Translations under genes and position numbers: made by a program | In this document: positions 7,577 through 14,676 of the stretch, one piece after another | Layout of the letters: every line of letters starts with the position of its first letter | Position numbering within the stretch: the stretch's first letter is position 1 | DNA from: Comamonadaceae bacterium | Lineage (GTDB): Bacteria; Pseudomonadota; Gammaproteobacteria; Burkholderiales; Burkholderiaceae_C | Assembly (NCBI GenBank): GCA_947458305.1 | Contig: CANGZO010000022.1 | Location: 1 to 15,875, forward strand | Reading direction: 5' to 3' | Length of the DNA: 15,875 nt | The notes under the pieces: model-generated | Told to the model about the DNA's origin: nothing | The model's input: the letters and a program-made list of their open reading frames with translations, nothing else | The model's database searches: none

Positions 7577-8563
7577 GTGTCATTGACACTCTCGGCGATT
7601 GTTGAGCGTCTTGGTGGACGATTGTCCGGAGCTCCGGACTTGTCCATTGAAGGCTTGGCGCCACTTCAATCGGCAAATTCCCATCAGATCAGTTTTCTGA
7701 GCAGTCCCAAGTACCAAAACCAACTGGCTGAAAGTGCAGCAGGTTGTGTCATCGTGGCGCCTGCTTTTGAGTCATTGGCCAGTGTTGGCCGAGCGGTGAT
7801 CGTGACCGATGACCCTTACCTTTACTTCGCCAGGCTGACGCGCTTGTGGAAGCAAACCCTCGGATCGCACCCAGGTCCACGCATCCATCCGAGCGCCGTT
7901 GTTCATCCGCAAGCCGAGGTGGCACAGGATGCCACGATTGGTCCCCTGTGCGTTCTGGAACGTGGCTCTCGCGTGGGGCCTGGATCCATCCTCAAATCCA
8001 GGGTGACCCTGTCTGAGGGATGTGTTGTGGGTGCCCGGTGTATTTTGCATTCTGGTGTGGTGGTAGGCGCCGACGGCTTTGGCTTTGCGCCACACCAAGG
8101 TCGGTGGGAAAAAATCGAGCAACTCGGAGCGGTTCGGATTGGTGATGATGTTGAAATTGGCGCCAACACCTGCATTGACCGAGGTGCTCTGGAGGACACC
8201 ATCATTGAAGATGGTGTGAAGCTCGACAACTTGATTCAGATTGGCCACAACGTTCACATCGGGGCCCATACAGCCATGGCAGGTTGTGTGGGCGTAGCGG
8301 GCAGTGCCCGCATCGGTGCACATTGCACTGTCGGTGGCGGTGCCGTGGTGTTAGGTCATTTGACCTTGGTCGACCATGTGCACATCTCTGCAGCTTCGGT
8401 GGTCACTCGCTCAATTTCTCAGCCGGGTCATTACACCGGTATGTTTCCCTTGGATACCAACGTCAATTGGGAAAAGAACGCTGCCACCCTCAAACAACTG
8501 TCCCGATTGCGTGAACGCATCAAAGCCCTAGAGGCGGACATTCATAACAACAAGGAACTCTGA
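7577..8563 (+). CDS. lpxD: UDP-3-O/N-acyl-glucosamine N-acyltransferase LpxD
   Basis: LpxD adds the second hydroxyacyl chain, from acyl-ACP, to the 2-amino group of the UDP-sugar in lipid A synthesis. The 328-residue product has the N-terminal uridine-binding domain (with ISFLSSPKYQNQL), a left-handed beta-helix of hexapeptide repeats (about 100-275), and a C-terminal helix. H224 (in IGHNVHIGAH) and H261 match E. coli H239 and H276, with identical spacing. The start is GTG 7577; a stop codon lies in frame just upstream, and no clear Shine-Dalgarno is visible. If the neighbouring gnnA/gnnB pair works as proposed, the natural substrate would be the 3-N-acyl rather than the 3-O-acyl sugar. Confidence 0.96.
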   Translation: MSLTLSAIVERLGGRLSGAPDLSIEGLAPLQSANSHQISFLSSPKYQNQLAESAAGCVIVAPAFESLASVGRAVIVTDDPYLYFARLTRLWKQTLGSHPGPRIHPSAVVHPQAEVAQDATIGPLCVLERGSRVGPGSILKSRVTLSEGCVVGARCILHSGVVVGADGFGFAPHQGRWEKIEQLGAVRIGDDVEIGANTCIDRGALEDTIIEDGVKLDNLIQIGHNVHIGAHTAMAGCVGVAGSARIGAHCTVGGGAVVLGHLTLVDHVHISAASVVTRSISQPGHYTGMFPLDTNVNWEKNAATLKQLSRLRERIKALEADIHNNKEL

Positions 8564-8565
8564 CC

Positions 8566-9006
8566 ATGATGGACATTCACAAAATTCTCAAGCAGCTGCC
8601 GCACCGTTACCCGTTCTTGTTGGTTGACCGTGTTTTGGAAATTGAAAAAGGCGTTCGAATCAAGGCTTTGAAAAATGTGACCATCAACGAGCCGTTTTTC
8701 ACGGGGCATTTCCCTCATCGGCCGGTGATGCCGGGTGTGTTGATGCTGGAGGCCTTGGCCCAAGCTGCCGCTTTGCTGTCTTTTGATACCTTGGATGCCG
8801 CCCCAGACGAGAACACGGTGTATTACTTTGCAGGCATTGACGGTGCGCGTTTCAAGCGCCCCGTTGAGCCCGGGGATCAGTTGACTCTGGAGGTGCATCT
8901 CGATCGCATGAAAGCTGGCATCTTCAAATTCAAAGCCCAAGCCAAAGTGGGCGATGAACTGGCTTGTGAGGCTGAGTTGATGTGCACGATGCGCAAAATT
9001 TCGTGA
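8566..9006 (+). CDS. fabZ: 3-hydroxyacyl-ACP dehydratase FabZ
   Basis: FabZ dehydrates 3-hydroxyacyl-ACP to trans-2-enoyl-ACP in fatty acid elongation, competing with LpxA and LpxD for the same hydroxyacyl-ACP pool. The 146-residue hot-dog-fold protein begins with the typical DIHKILKQLPHRYPFLLVDR. The catalytic pair is H48 (in FTGHFPHRPVMPGV) and E62 (in LEALAQAA). The ATG at 8566 lies 2 nt after the lpxD stop and is preceded by AAGGAA (8552-8557). A second ATG follows immediately at 8569 and could also be used. The lpxD-fabZ-lpxA order is standard. Confidence 0.98.
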   Translation: MMDIHKILKQLPHRYPFLLVDRVLEIEKGVRIKALKNVTINEPFFTGHFPHRPVMPGVLMLEALAQAAALLSFDTLDAAPDENTVYYFAGIDGARFKRPVEPGDQLTLEVHLDRMKAGIFKFKAQAKVGDELACEAELMCTMRKIS

Positions 9007-9012
9007 GGAACT

Positions 9013-9828
9013 ATGGCGACAATTCACTCTACCGCTTTGGTCGATAAGGCCGCTCAGCTAGACGCATCAGTCACTGTGGGTCCCTACACCATCATCGGCC
9101 CGAATGTGGTGATCGGCGCTGGATCCACCGTGGGCTCGCACTGCACGATCGAGGGCCACACCACCATCGGACAGAACAACCACATCCACAGCTACACCTC
9201 ATTGGGTGCTGCGCCGCAGGACAAGAAATACGCGGGTGAGCCGACGCGCCTGGTGATTGGCAATGGCAACACCATTCGTGAGTTTTGCACTTTCAATGCC
9301 GGCACCGTCAACGGTGGCGGAGTGACCCAAGTGGGCAATGACAACCTGTTCATGGCTTATGTCCATTTGGCGCACGATTGCCAAGTTGGCAGTCACACGA
9401 TTTTTGCCAACAATTCCCAATTGGCGGGGCATGTGGTGGTGGGCGACTGGGTCATCCTGGGTGGCTTCACCGTGGTACGCCAGTTCTTGCGTTTGGGTGC
9501 GCACAGCTTCACGGCCATGTGCACTTTGCTTTTTGCCGACCTGCCGCCTTATGTGACGTGTCAAGGCCAGCCGGCATCTGCGCGCACCGTGAACGCCGAA
9601 GGTTTGCGTCGACGCGGTTATTCGCCTGCCCGAATTGCTGCCGTGCGGGCCATGCACAAAGCCCTGTTCCGAGAAAACCTCACGTTGGAAGCGTCCAAAG
9701 AGCGCATTTTGCAAATTGCCAAGGACAAACCCGAGGTTCAGGCCGATGTGGACATGATGCTGGACTTTTTGTCGGGCGTTTCGCCCAAAGTGGGCATTGT
9801 GCGTTCGCGTCGACGCTCGGTCGATTGA
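9013..9828 (+). CDS. lpxA: UDP-GlcNAc (or UDP-GlcNAc3N) acyltransferase LpxA
   Basis: LpxA starts lipid A synthesis by moving a 3-hydroxyacyl chain from ACP to position 3 of the UDP-sugar. The 271-residue product is a left-handed beta-helix with a helical C-terminus. Aligned by eye, it has a constant -4 offset to E. coli. The catalytic H121 (E. coli H125), H118 (H122), H140 (H144) and Q69 (Q73, in QDKKYAGEPTR) are conserved. Unusual are N95-A96 for E. coli H99-R100, R156 for H160, and M169 at the hydrocarbon-ruler position G173. Met there gives C10 selectivity in P. aeruginosa LpxA and in the E. coli G173M mutant. The ribosome binding site GAGGA overlaps the fabZ stop. The following oxidoreductase and aminotransferase genes suggest the sugar is the 3-amino form (inference). 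Confidence 0.96.
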   Translation: MATIHSTALVDKAAQLDASVTVGPYTIIGPNVVIGAGSTVGSHCTIEGHTTIGQNNHIHSYTSLGAAPQDKKYAGEPTRLVIGNGNTIREFCTFNAGTVNGGGVTQVGNDNLFMAYVHLAHDCQVGSHTIFANNSQLAGHVVVGDWVILGGFTVVRQFLRLGAHSFTAMCTLLFADLPPYVTCQGQPASARTVNAEGLRRRGYSPARIAAVRAMHKALFRENLTLEASKERILQIAKDKPEVQADVDMMLDFLSGVSPKVGIVRSRRRSVD

Positions 9829-9837
9829 ACAACCCAA

Positions 9838-9858
9838 GGGCCAGGTCTTTCCTGGCCC
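9838..9858 (+). other. Perfect stem-loop between lpxA and gnnA-like gene
   Basis: GGGCCAGG (9838-9845), a TCTTT loop and CCTGGCCC (9851-9858) form a perfect 8-bp GC-rich hairpin. It starts 10 nt after the lpxA stop and ends 8 nt before the AAAGGAGG ribosome binding site of the next gene. No T-run follows, so it is not a normal intrinsic terminator. It may protect or mark an mRNA 3' end, cause a pause, or modulate gnnA/gnnB expression. The structure is seen directly; its role is unknown. Confidence 0.6.
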
Positions 9859-9878
9859 GAGCATGAAAGGAGGGCCCT

Positions 9879-10820
9879 GTGGCCCTGTTGCGTTGCGCCG
9901 TCATTGGCGTTGGTTATCTGGGCAAATTTCATGCTCAAAAGTACGCCAAAATTCCCGAGTGTCAGCTCGTCGCGGTCGTGGACAGTCGACAGGAGCAAGC
10001 CGATGCAGTCGCCGGGCCTTTGGGCTGTGCGGCACTGACGGATTACCGTGCATTGATCGGTCAGGTCGATGCGGTCTCCATCGTGGTGCCCACACAAGGT
10101 CATTACGAGGTCTGCGCAGAGTTTCTGCGTGCTGGCGTGCATGTCTTGGTTGAAAAGCCCATGACCACCACCCTGGAGCAGGCCGATGCGCTGATCCGCC
10201 TGGCCCAAGAAAACCGATGCGTGTTGGCGGTGGGTCATTTGGAGCGCTTCAATCCGGCCGCTTTGGCGCTGGAGCCCTTGTTGTCCAACCCCCGATTCAT
10301 TGACAGCTCTCGCCTGGCCCCGTTCAAGCCGCGTGCCACCGATGTGAGTGTGTTGTTGGATTTGATGATCCACGATGTGGATTTGATCTTGTCGCTGGTC
10401 GACAGCGAGCTGGAAAGCGTGGAGTGTTCCGGGGCACGGGTGCTGACATCCGACATTGACATTGCCAATGCCCGCATTCGCTTTGCCAACGGCTGCGTGG
10501 CCAACGTGACCGCCAGCCGCGTGAGTGCCAAAAGCGAGCGCAAGATGCGTGTTTTCCAACATCAGGCCTGCCATTCGCTGGACTTTCAGGTCCGCACTTT
10601 GACCACTTACCGTGGTGCTACCACGCCCTTGGCCGATCCCGAGCAAGGCATTGACCGTCACGAGCTGTCGTTTGGCGAGGCCGATCCCTTGTTTTCCGAA
10701 ATCCTCGACTTTGTCATGAGCATTCGCGACGGCCGCCCCCCCAAGGTGAGTGGTGAGGCCGGACGCCGTGCGCTGGAAGCCGTTCAGCGCATCACTGAAG
10801 CCACCCGCCTGATTTCCTGA
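9879..10820 (+). CDS. gnnA: Gfo/Idh/MocA-family NAD-dependent oxidoreductase, GnnA-like
   Basis: The predicted role is oxidation of the 3-OH of UDP-GlcNAc to a 3-keto sugar, the first step to UDP-GlcNAc3N for amide-linked lipid A. The 313-residue product has an N-terminal Rossmann fold with GVGYLG (10-15) and D35 ending the second strand, which favours NAD over NADP. Family motifs EKP (92-94), GHLERFNP (119-126) and DLMIHD (161-166, H165) follow. The start is GTG 9879 with AAAGGAGG (9866-9873), the strongest ribosome binding site in the window. The function is inferred from its place between lpxA and lpxB beside a DegT aminotransferase, as in Acidithiobacillus ferrooxidans. It could instead serve another nucleotide-amino-sugar pathway, such as a WbpB/WlbA-type uronate dehydrogenase. 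Family membership is certain; the GnnA role is likely. Confidence 0.8.
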   Translation: MALLRCAVIGVGYLGKFHAQKYAKIPECQLVAVVDSRQEQADAVAGPLGCAALTDYRALIGQVDAVSIVVPTQGHYEVCAEFLRAGVHVLVEKPMTTTLEQADALIRLAQENRCVLAVGHLERFNPAALALEPLLSNPRFIDSSRLAPFKPRATDVSVLLDLMIHDVDLILSLVDSELESVECSGARVLTSDIDIANARIRFANGCVANVTASRVSAKSERKMRVFQHQACHSLDFQVRTLTTYRGATTPLADPEQGIDRHELSFGEADPLFSEILDFVMSIRDGRPPKVSGEAGRRALEAVQRITEATRLIS

Positions 10821-10845
10821 TTTGTGAAAATTTGAAAGGACCACC

Positions 10846-11946
10846 ATGCCCATTCCTATGGTCGATCTGGTCGCGCAATACCGCGATCTCCAGCCCCAGC
10901 TGGAACCCGCTTTTTTGAGCGCCCTGAATGCAGCCCAATTCATTTTGGGCCCCAATGTCCAAGCCTTTGAAAAAGAGGCCGCCGACTATTTGGGCGTGGC
11001 CCACGCCATCACTTGCGCCAACGGCACCGATGCATTGCACTTGGCCTTGTTGGCTGCGGGCATTGGGCCTGGCGACGAGGTCATCACCACGCCTTTCACC
11101 TTTATTGCCACCGCAGAGGCGATTGCCTATGTGGGGGCCAAAGCGGTGTTTGTGGACATCGATCCTTGCACTTTCAACATCGACGTTGAGCTGACTCGTC
11201 GTGCAATCACATCGAAGACCAAGGCTTTGCTGCCCGTGCATTTGTTTGGACAGCCTGCCGACCTTGCACCTCTGATGGCTTTGGCCAAAGAGCACAATTT
11301 GCAGCTGGTGGAAGATTGTGCGCAGTCCTTTGGGGCTGACATCGGTGGCCGCAAAACTGGCGCCATGGGCGATGTGGCGGCTTTCAGTTTCTTCCCCAGC
11401 AAAAACCTGGGCTGCTACGGCGACGGCGGCATGGTGACCACGCAATCCGATGACATGGCCGAAACCCTGCGCATGCTGCGCAACCATGGCAGCAAGGTGC
11501 GTTACTACCACGACATTGTGGGTTACAACAGCCGACTGGATGAACTGCAGGCCGTGGTGCTGCGGGCCAAGCTGCCGTTGATTGACCATTACAACCAAGA
11601 GCGTCGCCGCGTGGCTCAGCGGTACAACGCTGGCTTGTGTTGCCTGAACTTGCAAACGCCTTGCGAAGATGGCGTGGGCCTGCACGTCTACCACCAGTAC
11701 ACCTTGCTGACCGATGACCGTGCGGCCATCCAACAGGCCTTGACCGCGCAACAAATTGCCAGCGCCGTTTATTACCCCGTGCCTTTGCACCAGCAAAAAG
11801 TGTTTGCCTCCATCGCGTCGGGTGCCCGCTTCCCGGTGACCGAATCGGTGGCCGAGCGCTGCCTGTCTTTGCCGATCTATCCTGAGCTGAGCAACGAAGC
11901 CGTCGACGAGGTGTGCGGCGTGATTCGCCAGGTTTTGAAGGCGTGA
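10846..11946 (+). CDS. gnnB: DegT/DnrJ/EryC1/StrS PLP aminotransferase, GnnB-like
   Basis: The predicted role is transfer of an amino group, with Glu as donor in known GnnB, to the 3-keto sugar made by the upstream oxidoreductase, giving UDP-GlcNAc3N. The 366-residue product shows the sugar-aminotransferase fold. It has SxCANGTDALHLAL-like PLP-phosphate binding near 57-68, HLFGQPADL (132-140), VEDCAQSFGA (155-164) with D157 and Q160, and the PLP lysine K186 in SFFPSKNLG. GYNSRLDELQA follows. The ATG at 10846 has AAAGGA upstream (10835-10840). It lies 25 nt after gnnA, and its stop overlaps the lpxB start, tying it to lipid A synthesis. Close relatives WbpE/WlbC act on 3-keto uronates, so the exact substrate rests on context. 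Confidence 0.82.
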   Translation: MPIPMVDLVAQYRDLQPQLEPAFLSALNAAQFILGPNVQAFEKEAADYLGVAHAITCANGTDALHLALLAAGIGPGDEVITTPFTFIATAEAIAYVGAKAVFVDIDPCTFNIDVELTRRAITSKTKALLPVHLFGQPADLAPLMALAKEHNLQLVEDCAQSFGADIGGRKTGAMGDVAAFSFFPSKNLGCYGDGGMVTTQSDDMAETLRMLRNHGSKVRYYHDIVGYNSRLDELQAVVLRAKLPLIDHYNQERRRVAQRYNAGLCCLNLQTPCEDGVGLHVYHQYTLLTDDRAAIQQALTAQQIASAVYYPVPLHQQKVFASIASGARFPVTESVAERCLSLPIYPELSNEAVDEVCGVIRQVLKA

Positions 11947-13118
11947 TGGCGGACGCACGGCCAACATCGACCATGGCCACGCCAGACTTGCGTGTGAGCA
12001 TGGTAGCGGCCGAGCGTTCGGGCGACATGCTCGCAGCCTTGTTGTTGCAAGGCATGCAAAAAACTTGGCCACTTTTGCAAGCTTCTGGAATTGGCGGACC
12101 TCAGATGAATGCGACCGGTTTCATGTCACGTTGGTCATGTGACGAGTTGTCGGTTCGTGGTTTGGTAGAAGCGCTTTGGCGATACCGCCACATCAATGGG
12201 ATCCGGCAGGCCTTGATCCAGGATTTGTTGGCCTCGCCCCCGGCTTTGTATGTGGGTGTGGACGCTTCAGACTTCAACTTGCCCGTGGAGCGCTTGTTGC
12301 GGCAAAAGGGTGTGCCCACGGTCCAGTTGGTGTGTCCCTCCATTTGGGCTTGGCGTCCAGAGCGGGTCCAAAAAATCCGCGACAGCGTGGACCATGTCTT
12401 GTGCATTTACCCTTTTGAGCCAGATTTGTTGGCACAACATGGGATTGAGGGGACGTTCGTCGGCCATCCTGTGGCCGATGTGATTGCGCTGACGCCTGAC
12501 CGCTTGCAAGCGCGTCAAGCCTTAGACCTGCCTGCAGAGGCCACCATCGTAGCCTTGCTGCCGGGCAGCAGACCTTCCGAGGTGAAGGGTCTGGCCTTGC
12601 CGTTTTTGCAAGCGGCATGGCTCATGCGTCAACAAAGGCCTGAATTGAAGTTTGTCTTGCCCACGCATGAGCTCTTGAAGCCCATGATCGAGGCCGCCAT
12701 TGCGCAGACTGATATGCAGGCGCATGTCCACTTGGTGATGGGCCACTCTCACGAGGTGCAGGCCGCCTGTGATGTGGCTTTGGTGGCCAGTGGCACGGCC
12801 ACGCTGGAGACCGCCTTGCACAAAAGGCCCATGGTGATTGCCTACAAGATGCAGTGGTTGTCCTGGCAAATTGCCAACCGCAAGCGTTTGTTGCCCTGGA
12901 TTGGATTGCCCAATATTTTGTGCAACGAAGGCTTGGTGCCGGAGTTCTTGCAAGAGCAGGTCCAGCCCCCAGCATTGGCCCAGGCCGTTTTGCGTTGGCT
13001 GGATGATCCAGCAGCGGTTGCCAAAATACAGCAGCGTTTTGCCGACCTGCACATTCAACTGCGTCAGGACATGCCGACGTTGGCCAGTCATGCGATCCAA
13101 AAAGTCCTTGCCGCTTGA
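11946..13118 (+). CDS. lpxB: Lipid-A-disaccharide synthase LpxB
   Basis: LpxB is a GT19 membrane-associated glycosyltransferase that joins lipid X to UDP-diacylglucosamine, giving the tetra-acylated lipid A disaccharide phosphate. The 390-residue product has VGVDASDFN (103-111; D106 aligns with catalytic D98 of E. coli), CPSIWAWRPERV, LLPGSRPSEV, ASGTATLETAL and the C-terminal LPNILCNEGLVPEFLQ. Oddities: the near-invariant N-terminal GExSGD motif reads AERSGD (22-27), and the usual DAPDFN reads DASDFN. The ATG at 11946 overlaps the gnnB TGA; ATG 11973 is an alternative start and gives a terminus closer to E. coli length. A reading from 11913 would intrude into gnnB and is rejected. Confidence 0.95.
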   Translation: MADARPTSTMATPDLRVSMVAAERSGDMLAALLLQGMQKTWPLLQASGIGGPQMNATGFMSRWSCDELSVRGLVEALWRYRHINGIRQALIQDLLASPPALYVGVDASDFNLPVERLLRQKGVPTVQLVCPSIWAWRPERVQKIRDSVDHVLCIYPFEPDLLAQHGIEGTFVGHPVADVIALTPDRLQARQALDLPAEATIVALLPGSRPSEVKGLALPFLQAAWLMRQQRPELKFVLPTHELLKPMIEAAIAQTDMQAHVHLVMGHSHEVQAACDVALVASGTATLETALHKRPMVIAYKMQWLSWQIANRKRLLPWIGLPNILCNEGLVPEFLQEQVQPPALAQAVLRWLDDPAAVAKIQQRFADLHIQLRQDMPTLASHAIQKVLAA

Positions 13119-13713
13119 GCAAACAAGCTTGAACTGGGAGACCCATGGTCTGGTGGCCGGGGTGGACGAGGCCGGGCGTGGCCCTTTGGCAGGCCCGGTG
13201 GTCGCGGCAGCGGTGATCCTCGACGATCTGAATCCGATTCGCGGACTGAACGATTCCAAAAAACTCACAGCCAAACGCCGAGAAACACTTTTTGACGAAA
13301 TCCGGGCGCGGGCCCTGTGTTTCGCGATTGCCGAGGCAAGTGTCCAAGAAATTGACCAAATCAACATCTTGCAAGCCACCTTGCTGGCCATGAAGCGGGC
13401 CGTAGAGGCTTTGCGCTTGCCGCCCAAGTTGGTGCTGGTCGATGGCAACCGCTTGCCGACCTTGTCGATTCGTGCCGAAGCCATCGTCCAAGGCGACGCG
13501 CTGGTGCCCGCCATCTCAGCCGCTTCCATTTTGGCCAAGGTGCATCGCGACCGATTGTGCGAAGAGATGCATCAGCGTTATCCGGTTTATGGGTTTGACC
13601 AGCACAAGGGCTATGGCACAGCGCAGCATTTGGCCGCTTTGCAAGCCCATGGCCCGGCAGACTGCCACCGCATCACATTTGCCCCTGTGGCCAGGAGTTT
13701 GCGTTGCAGTTGA
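13090..13713 (+). CDS. rnhB: Ribonuclease HII
   Basis: RNase HII cuts RNA in RNA/DNA hybrids and removes single misincorporated ribonucleotides. The 207-residue product has the acidic active-site residues D26 and E27 (in LVAGVDEAGRGPLAGPV), D118 (in LVDGNR) and D154 (in KVHRD). It also has GLNDSKKL and the C-terminal YGFDQHKGYGTAQH. The start is uncertain: ATG 13090 overlaps the end of lpxB by 29 nt. TTG 13129 would leave an N-terminus close to the E. coli form. Neither has a strong ribosome binding site, so translational coupling with lpxB is likely. The lpxB-rnhB adjacency is widely conserved. Confidence 0.95.
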   Translation: MRSKKSLPLEQTSLNWETHGLVAGVDEAGRGPLAGPVVAAAVILDDLNPIRGLNDSKKLTAKRRETLFDEIRARALCFAIAEASVQEIDQINILQATLLAMKRAVEALRLPPKLVLVDGNRLPTLSIRAEAIVQGDALVPAISAASILAKVHRDRLCEEMHQRYPVYGFDQHKGYGTAQHLAALQAHGPADCHRITFAPVARSLRCS

Positions 13714-14477
13714 TCACATCCCGAGACAACGCCCATGTCAAAGCTTGGCGGCGTTTGGCTCAAGAGAGCACCGCTTACCGCAAAGCAGGAAAATTTTGGT
13801 TGGAAGGCGATCACCTGTGCCGTGCTGCGCTCGAGCGCGGCGTTCGTCCACTCCAGGTGGTGTTGTCCGAGTCTTTACAGGCGGAACAGCATGCGCGGTG
13901 GTCTGGTGTGGCTGATCATGTTTTTGTATTGCCCGATGCGATTTTCGCCAGCCTGAGCGGCTTGGAGTCGCCAGCCCGTATGGGTTTTGTGGTCGCTTGG
14001 TCTGCTGACAATCATGTCTTGCCCGATGTGGCCACCGTGGTGTTGGACCGCTTGCAAGACGCAGGCAACGTAGGCGCTATTTTGCGTTGCGCATCTGCAT
14101 TCGGTTACCGCCAAGTTGTGGCCATCAAAGGCACAGCGGCTTTGTGGTCCCCCAAGGTGCTCAGAGCCGGCATGGGCGCACATTTTGGCTTGAAATTGGT
14201 GGAATCTGTCAACGAAATCGAATTGGTCGCTTTGCAAGTGCCGATCTTGACCACCAACGTGCATGAAGGGCCTTTTTTGCACGAATTACTACGCAAAGGC
14301 CTGTTGCCTGCGCCATGCGCCTGGGTGTTTGGGCACGAAGGGCAGGGCGTGAGCGACTCCTTGATGGCGATGGCCCAGCACCAAGTTCGCATCGCTCAGC
14401 CTGGCGGCGAAGAATCTTTGAACGTGTCCACGGCTGCTGCCATTTGTTTGCATGCCAGTGCAACGGCTGGTTTGTGA
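13704..14477 (+). CDS. SpoU/TrmH-family RNA 2'-O-ribose methyltransferase
   Basis: This is a SAM-dependent SPOUT enzyme that methylates a ribose 2'-OH in rRNA or tRNA. The 257-residue product has an N-terminal substrate-binding domain (FWLEGDHLCRAALERG, like the L30e-type domain of RlmB/TsnR relatives). The three SpoU motifs follow: motif 1 LDRLQDAGNVGAILRC (114-129; N122, R128), motif 2 VFGHEGQG (208-215; E212) and motif 3 IAQPGGEESLNVSTA (230-244; S238, N240). The start is TTG 13704, preceded by AGGAG (13693-13697) and overlapping the rnhB stop by 10 nt. The exact RNA target cannot be told from sequence; an rRNA methyltransferase is the usual annotation. Confidence 0.9.
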   Translation: MQLITSRDNAHVKAWRRLAQESTAYRKAGKFWLEGDHLCRAALERGVRPLQVVLSESLQAEQHARWSGVADHVFVLPDAIFASLSGLESPARMGFVVAWSADNHVLPDVATVVLDRLQDAGNVGAILRCASAFGYRQVVAIKGTAALWSPKVLRAGMGAHFGLKLVESVNEIELVALQVPILTTNVHEGPFLHELLRKGLLPAPCAWVFGHEGQGVSDSLMAMAQHQVRIAQPGGEESLNVSTAAAICLHASATAGL

Positions 14478-14676
14478 TGATTTTGGATTAGCTGACGCTT
14501 GCTTTGAGGCCGGATTCCTCAGGGTTTTCATTGAGTCCTCAGTTATAATAGTGGGCTTTCCCGCATCAACCTGTACGCCACAGTCCACCCCAGGCCCAAT
14601 CCTCGAACAAGCAGCCAAAAAGAGATCTGATCTCTGGTGAGTGCTGAGGCGTACCCGAACTTATCCGGAGAACCCA
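14478..14676. other. Intergenic region and carA leader
   Basis: This 199-nt non-coding stretch separates the envelope/rnhB cluster from carAB. A weak hairpin (TGAGG 14505-14509, CCTCA 14517-14521, then TTTT at 14525-14528) may end the upstream transcript. A promoter -10 box follows at 14544-14549, then a leader of about 120 nt with no convincing leader peptide. A short AGAGAT/ATCTCT hairpin (14621-14635) sits about 40 nt before the carA start. I recognise no known riboswitch or operator. Confidence 0.55.
14544..14549 (+). promoter_or_regulatory. Probable carA promoter -10 box
   Basis: A perfect TATAAT lies 128 nt before the carA start codon, in the largest non-coding gap of the window. No good TTGACA-like -35 is present at 16-18 nt spacing, where the sequence reads AGGGTT. 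The promoter may therefore be weak, activator-dependent, or helped by upstream elements. The first transcribed bases would be about 14556, in a GGGCTTTCCC stretch able to form a tiny hairpin. Confidence 0.6.

Noticed and set aside
9738..10955. Long minus-strand open frame (405 codons) opposite the gnnA-like gene
   Set aside because: It is a codon-bias shadow of well-supported + strand genes. It has no ribosome binding site or recognisable domain, and it crosses the lpxA-gnnA and gnnA-gnnB boundaries.
9879..11946. Reading the oxidoreductase/aminotransferase pair as an O-antigen uronate pathway (WbpB/WbpE or WlbA/WlbC)
   Set aside because: It is not excluded by motifs alone. However, the pair sits inside the lpx cluster, overlaps lpxB, and has none of the acetyltransferase, epimerase or UDP-GlcNAc dehydrogenase partners nearby.
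10792..12072. Long minus-strand open frame (426 codons) opposite the gnnB-like gene
   Set aside because: It is antisense to a clear PLP aminotransferase, and its composition (rich in His, Gln and Gly) is typical of a reverse-frame artefact.
14615..14637. Hairpin AGAGAT/ATCTCT that looks like a terminator when read on the minus strand (followed by TTTTT)
   Set aside because: The 6-bp AT-containing stem is weak and no minus-strand gene is present to be terminated.
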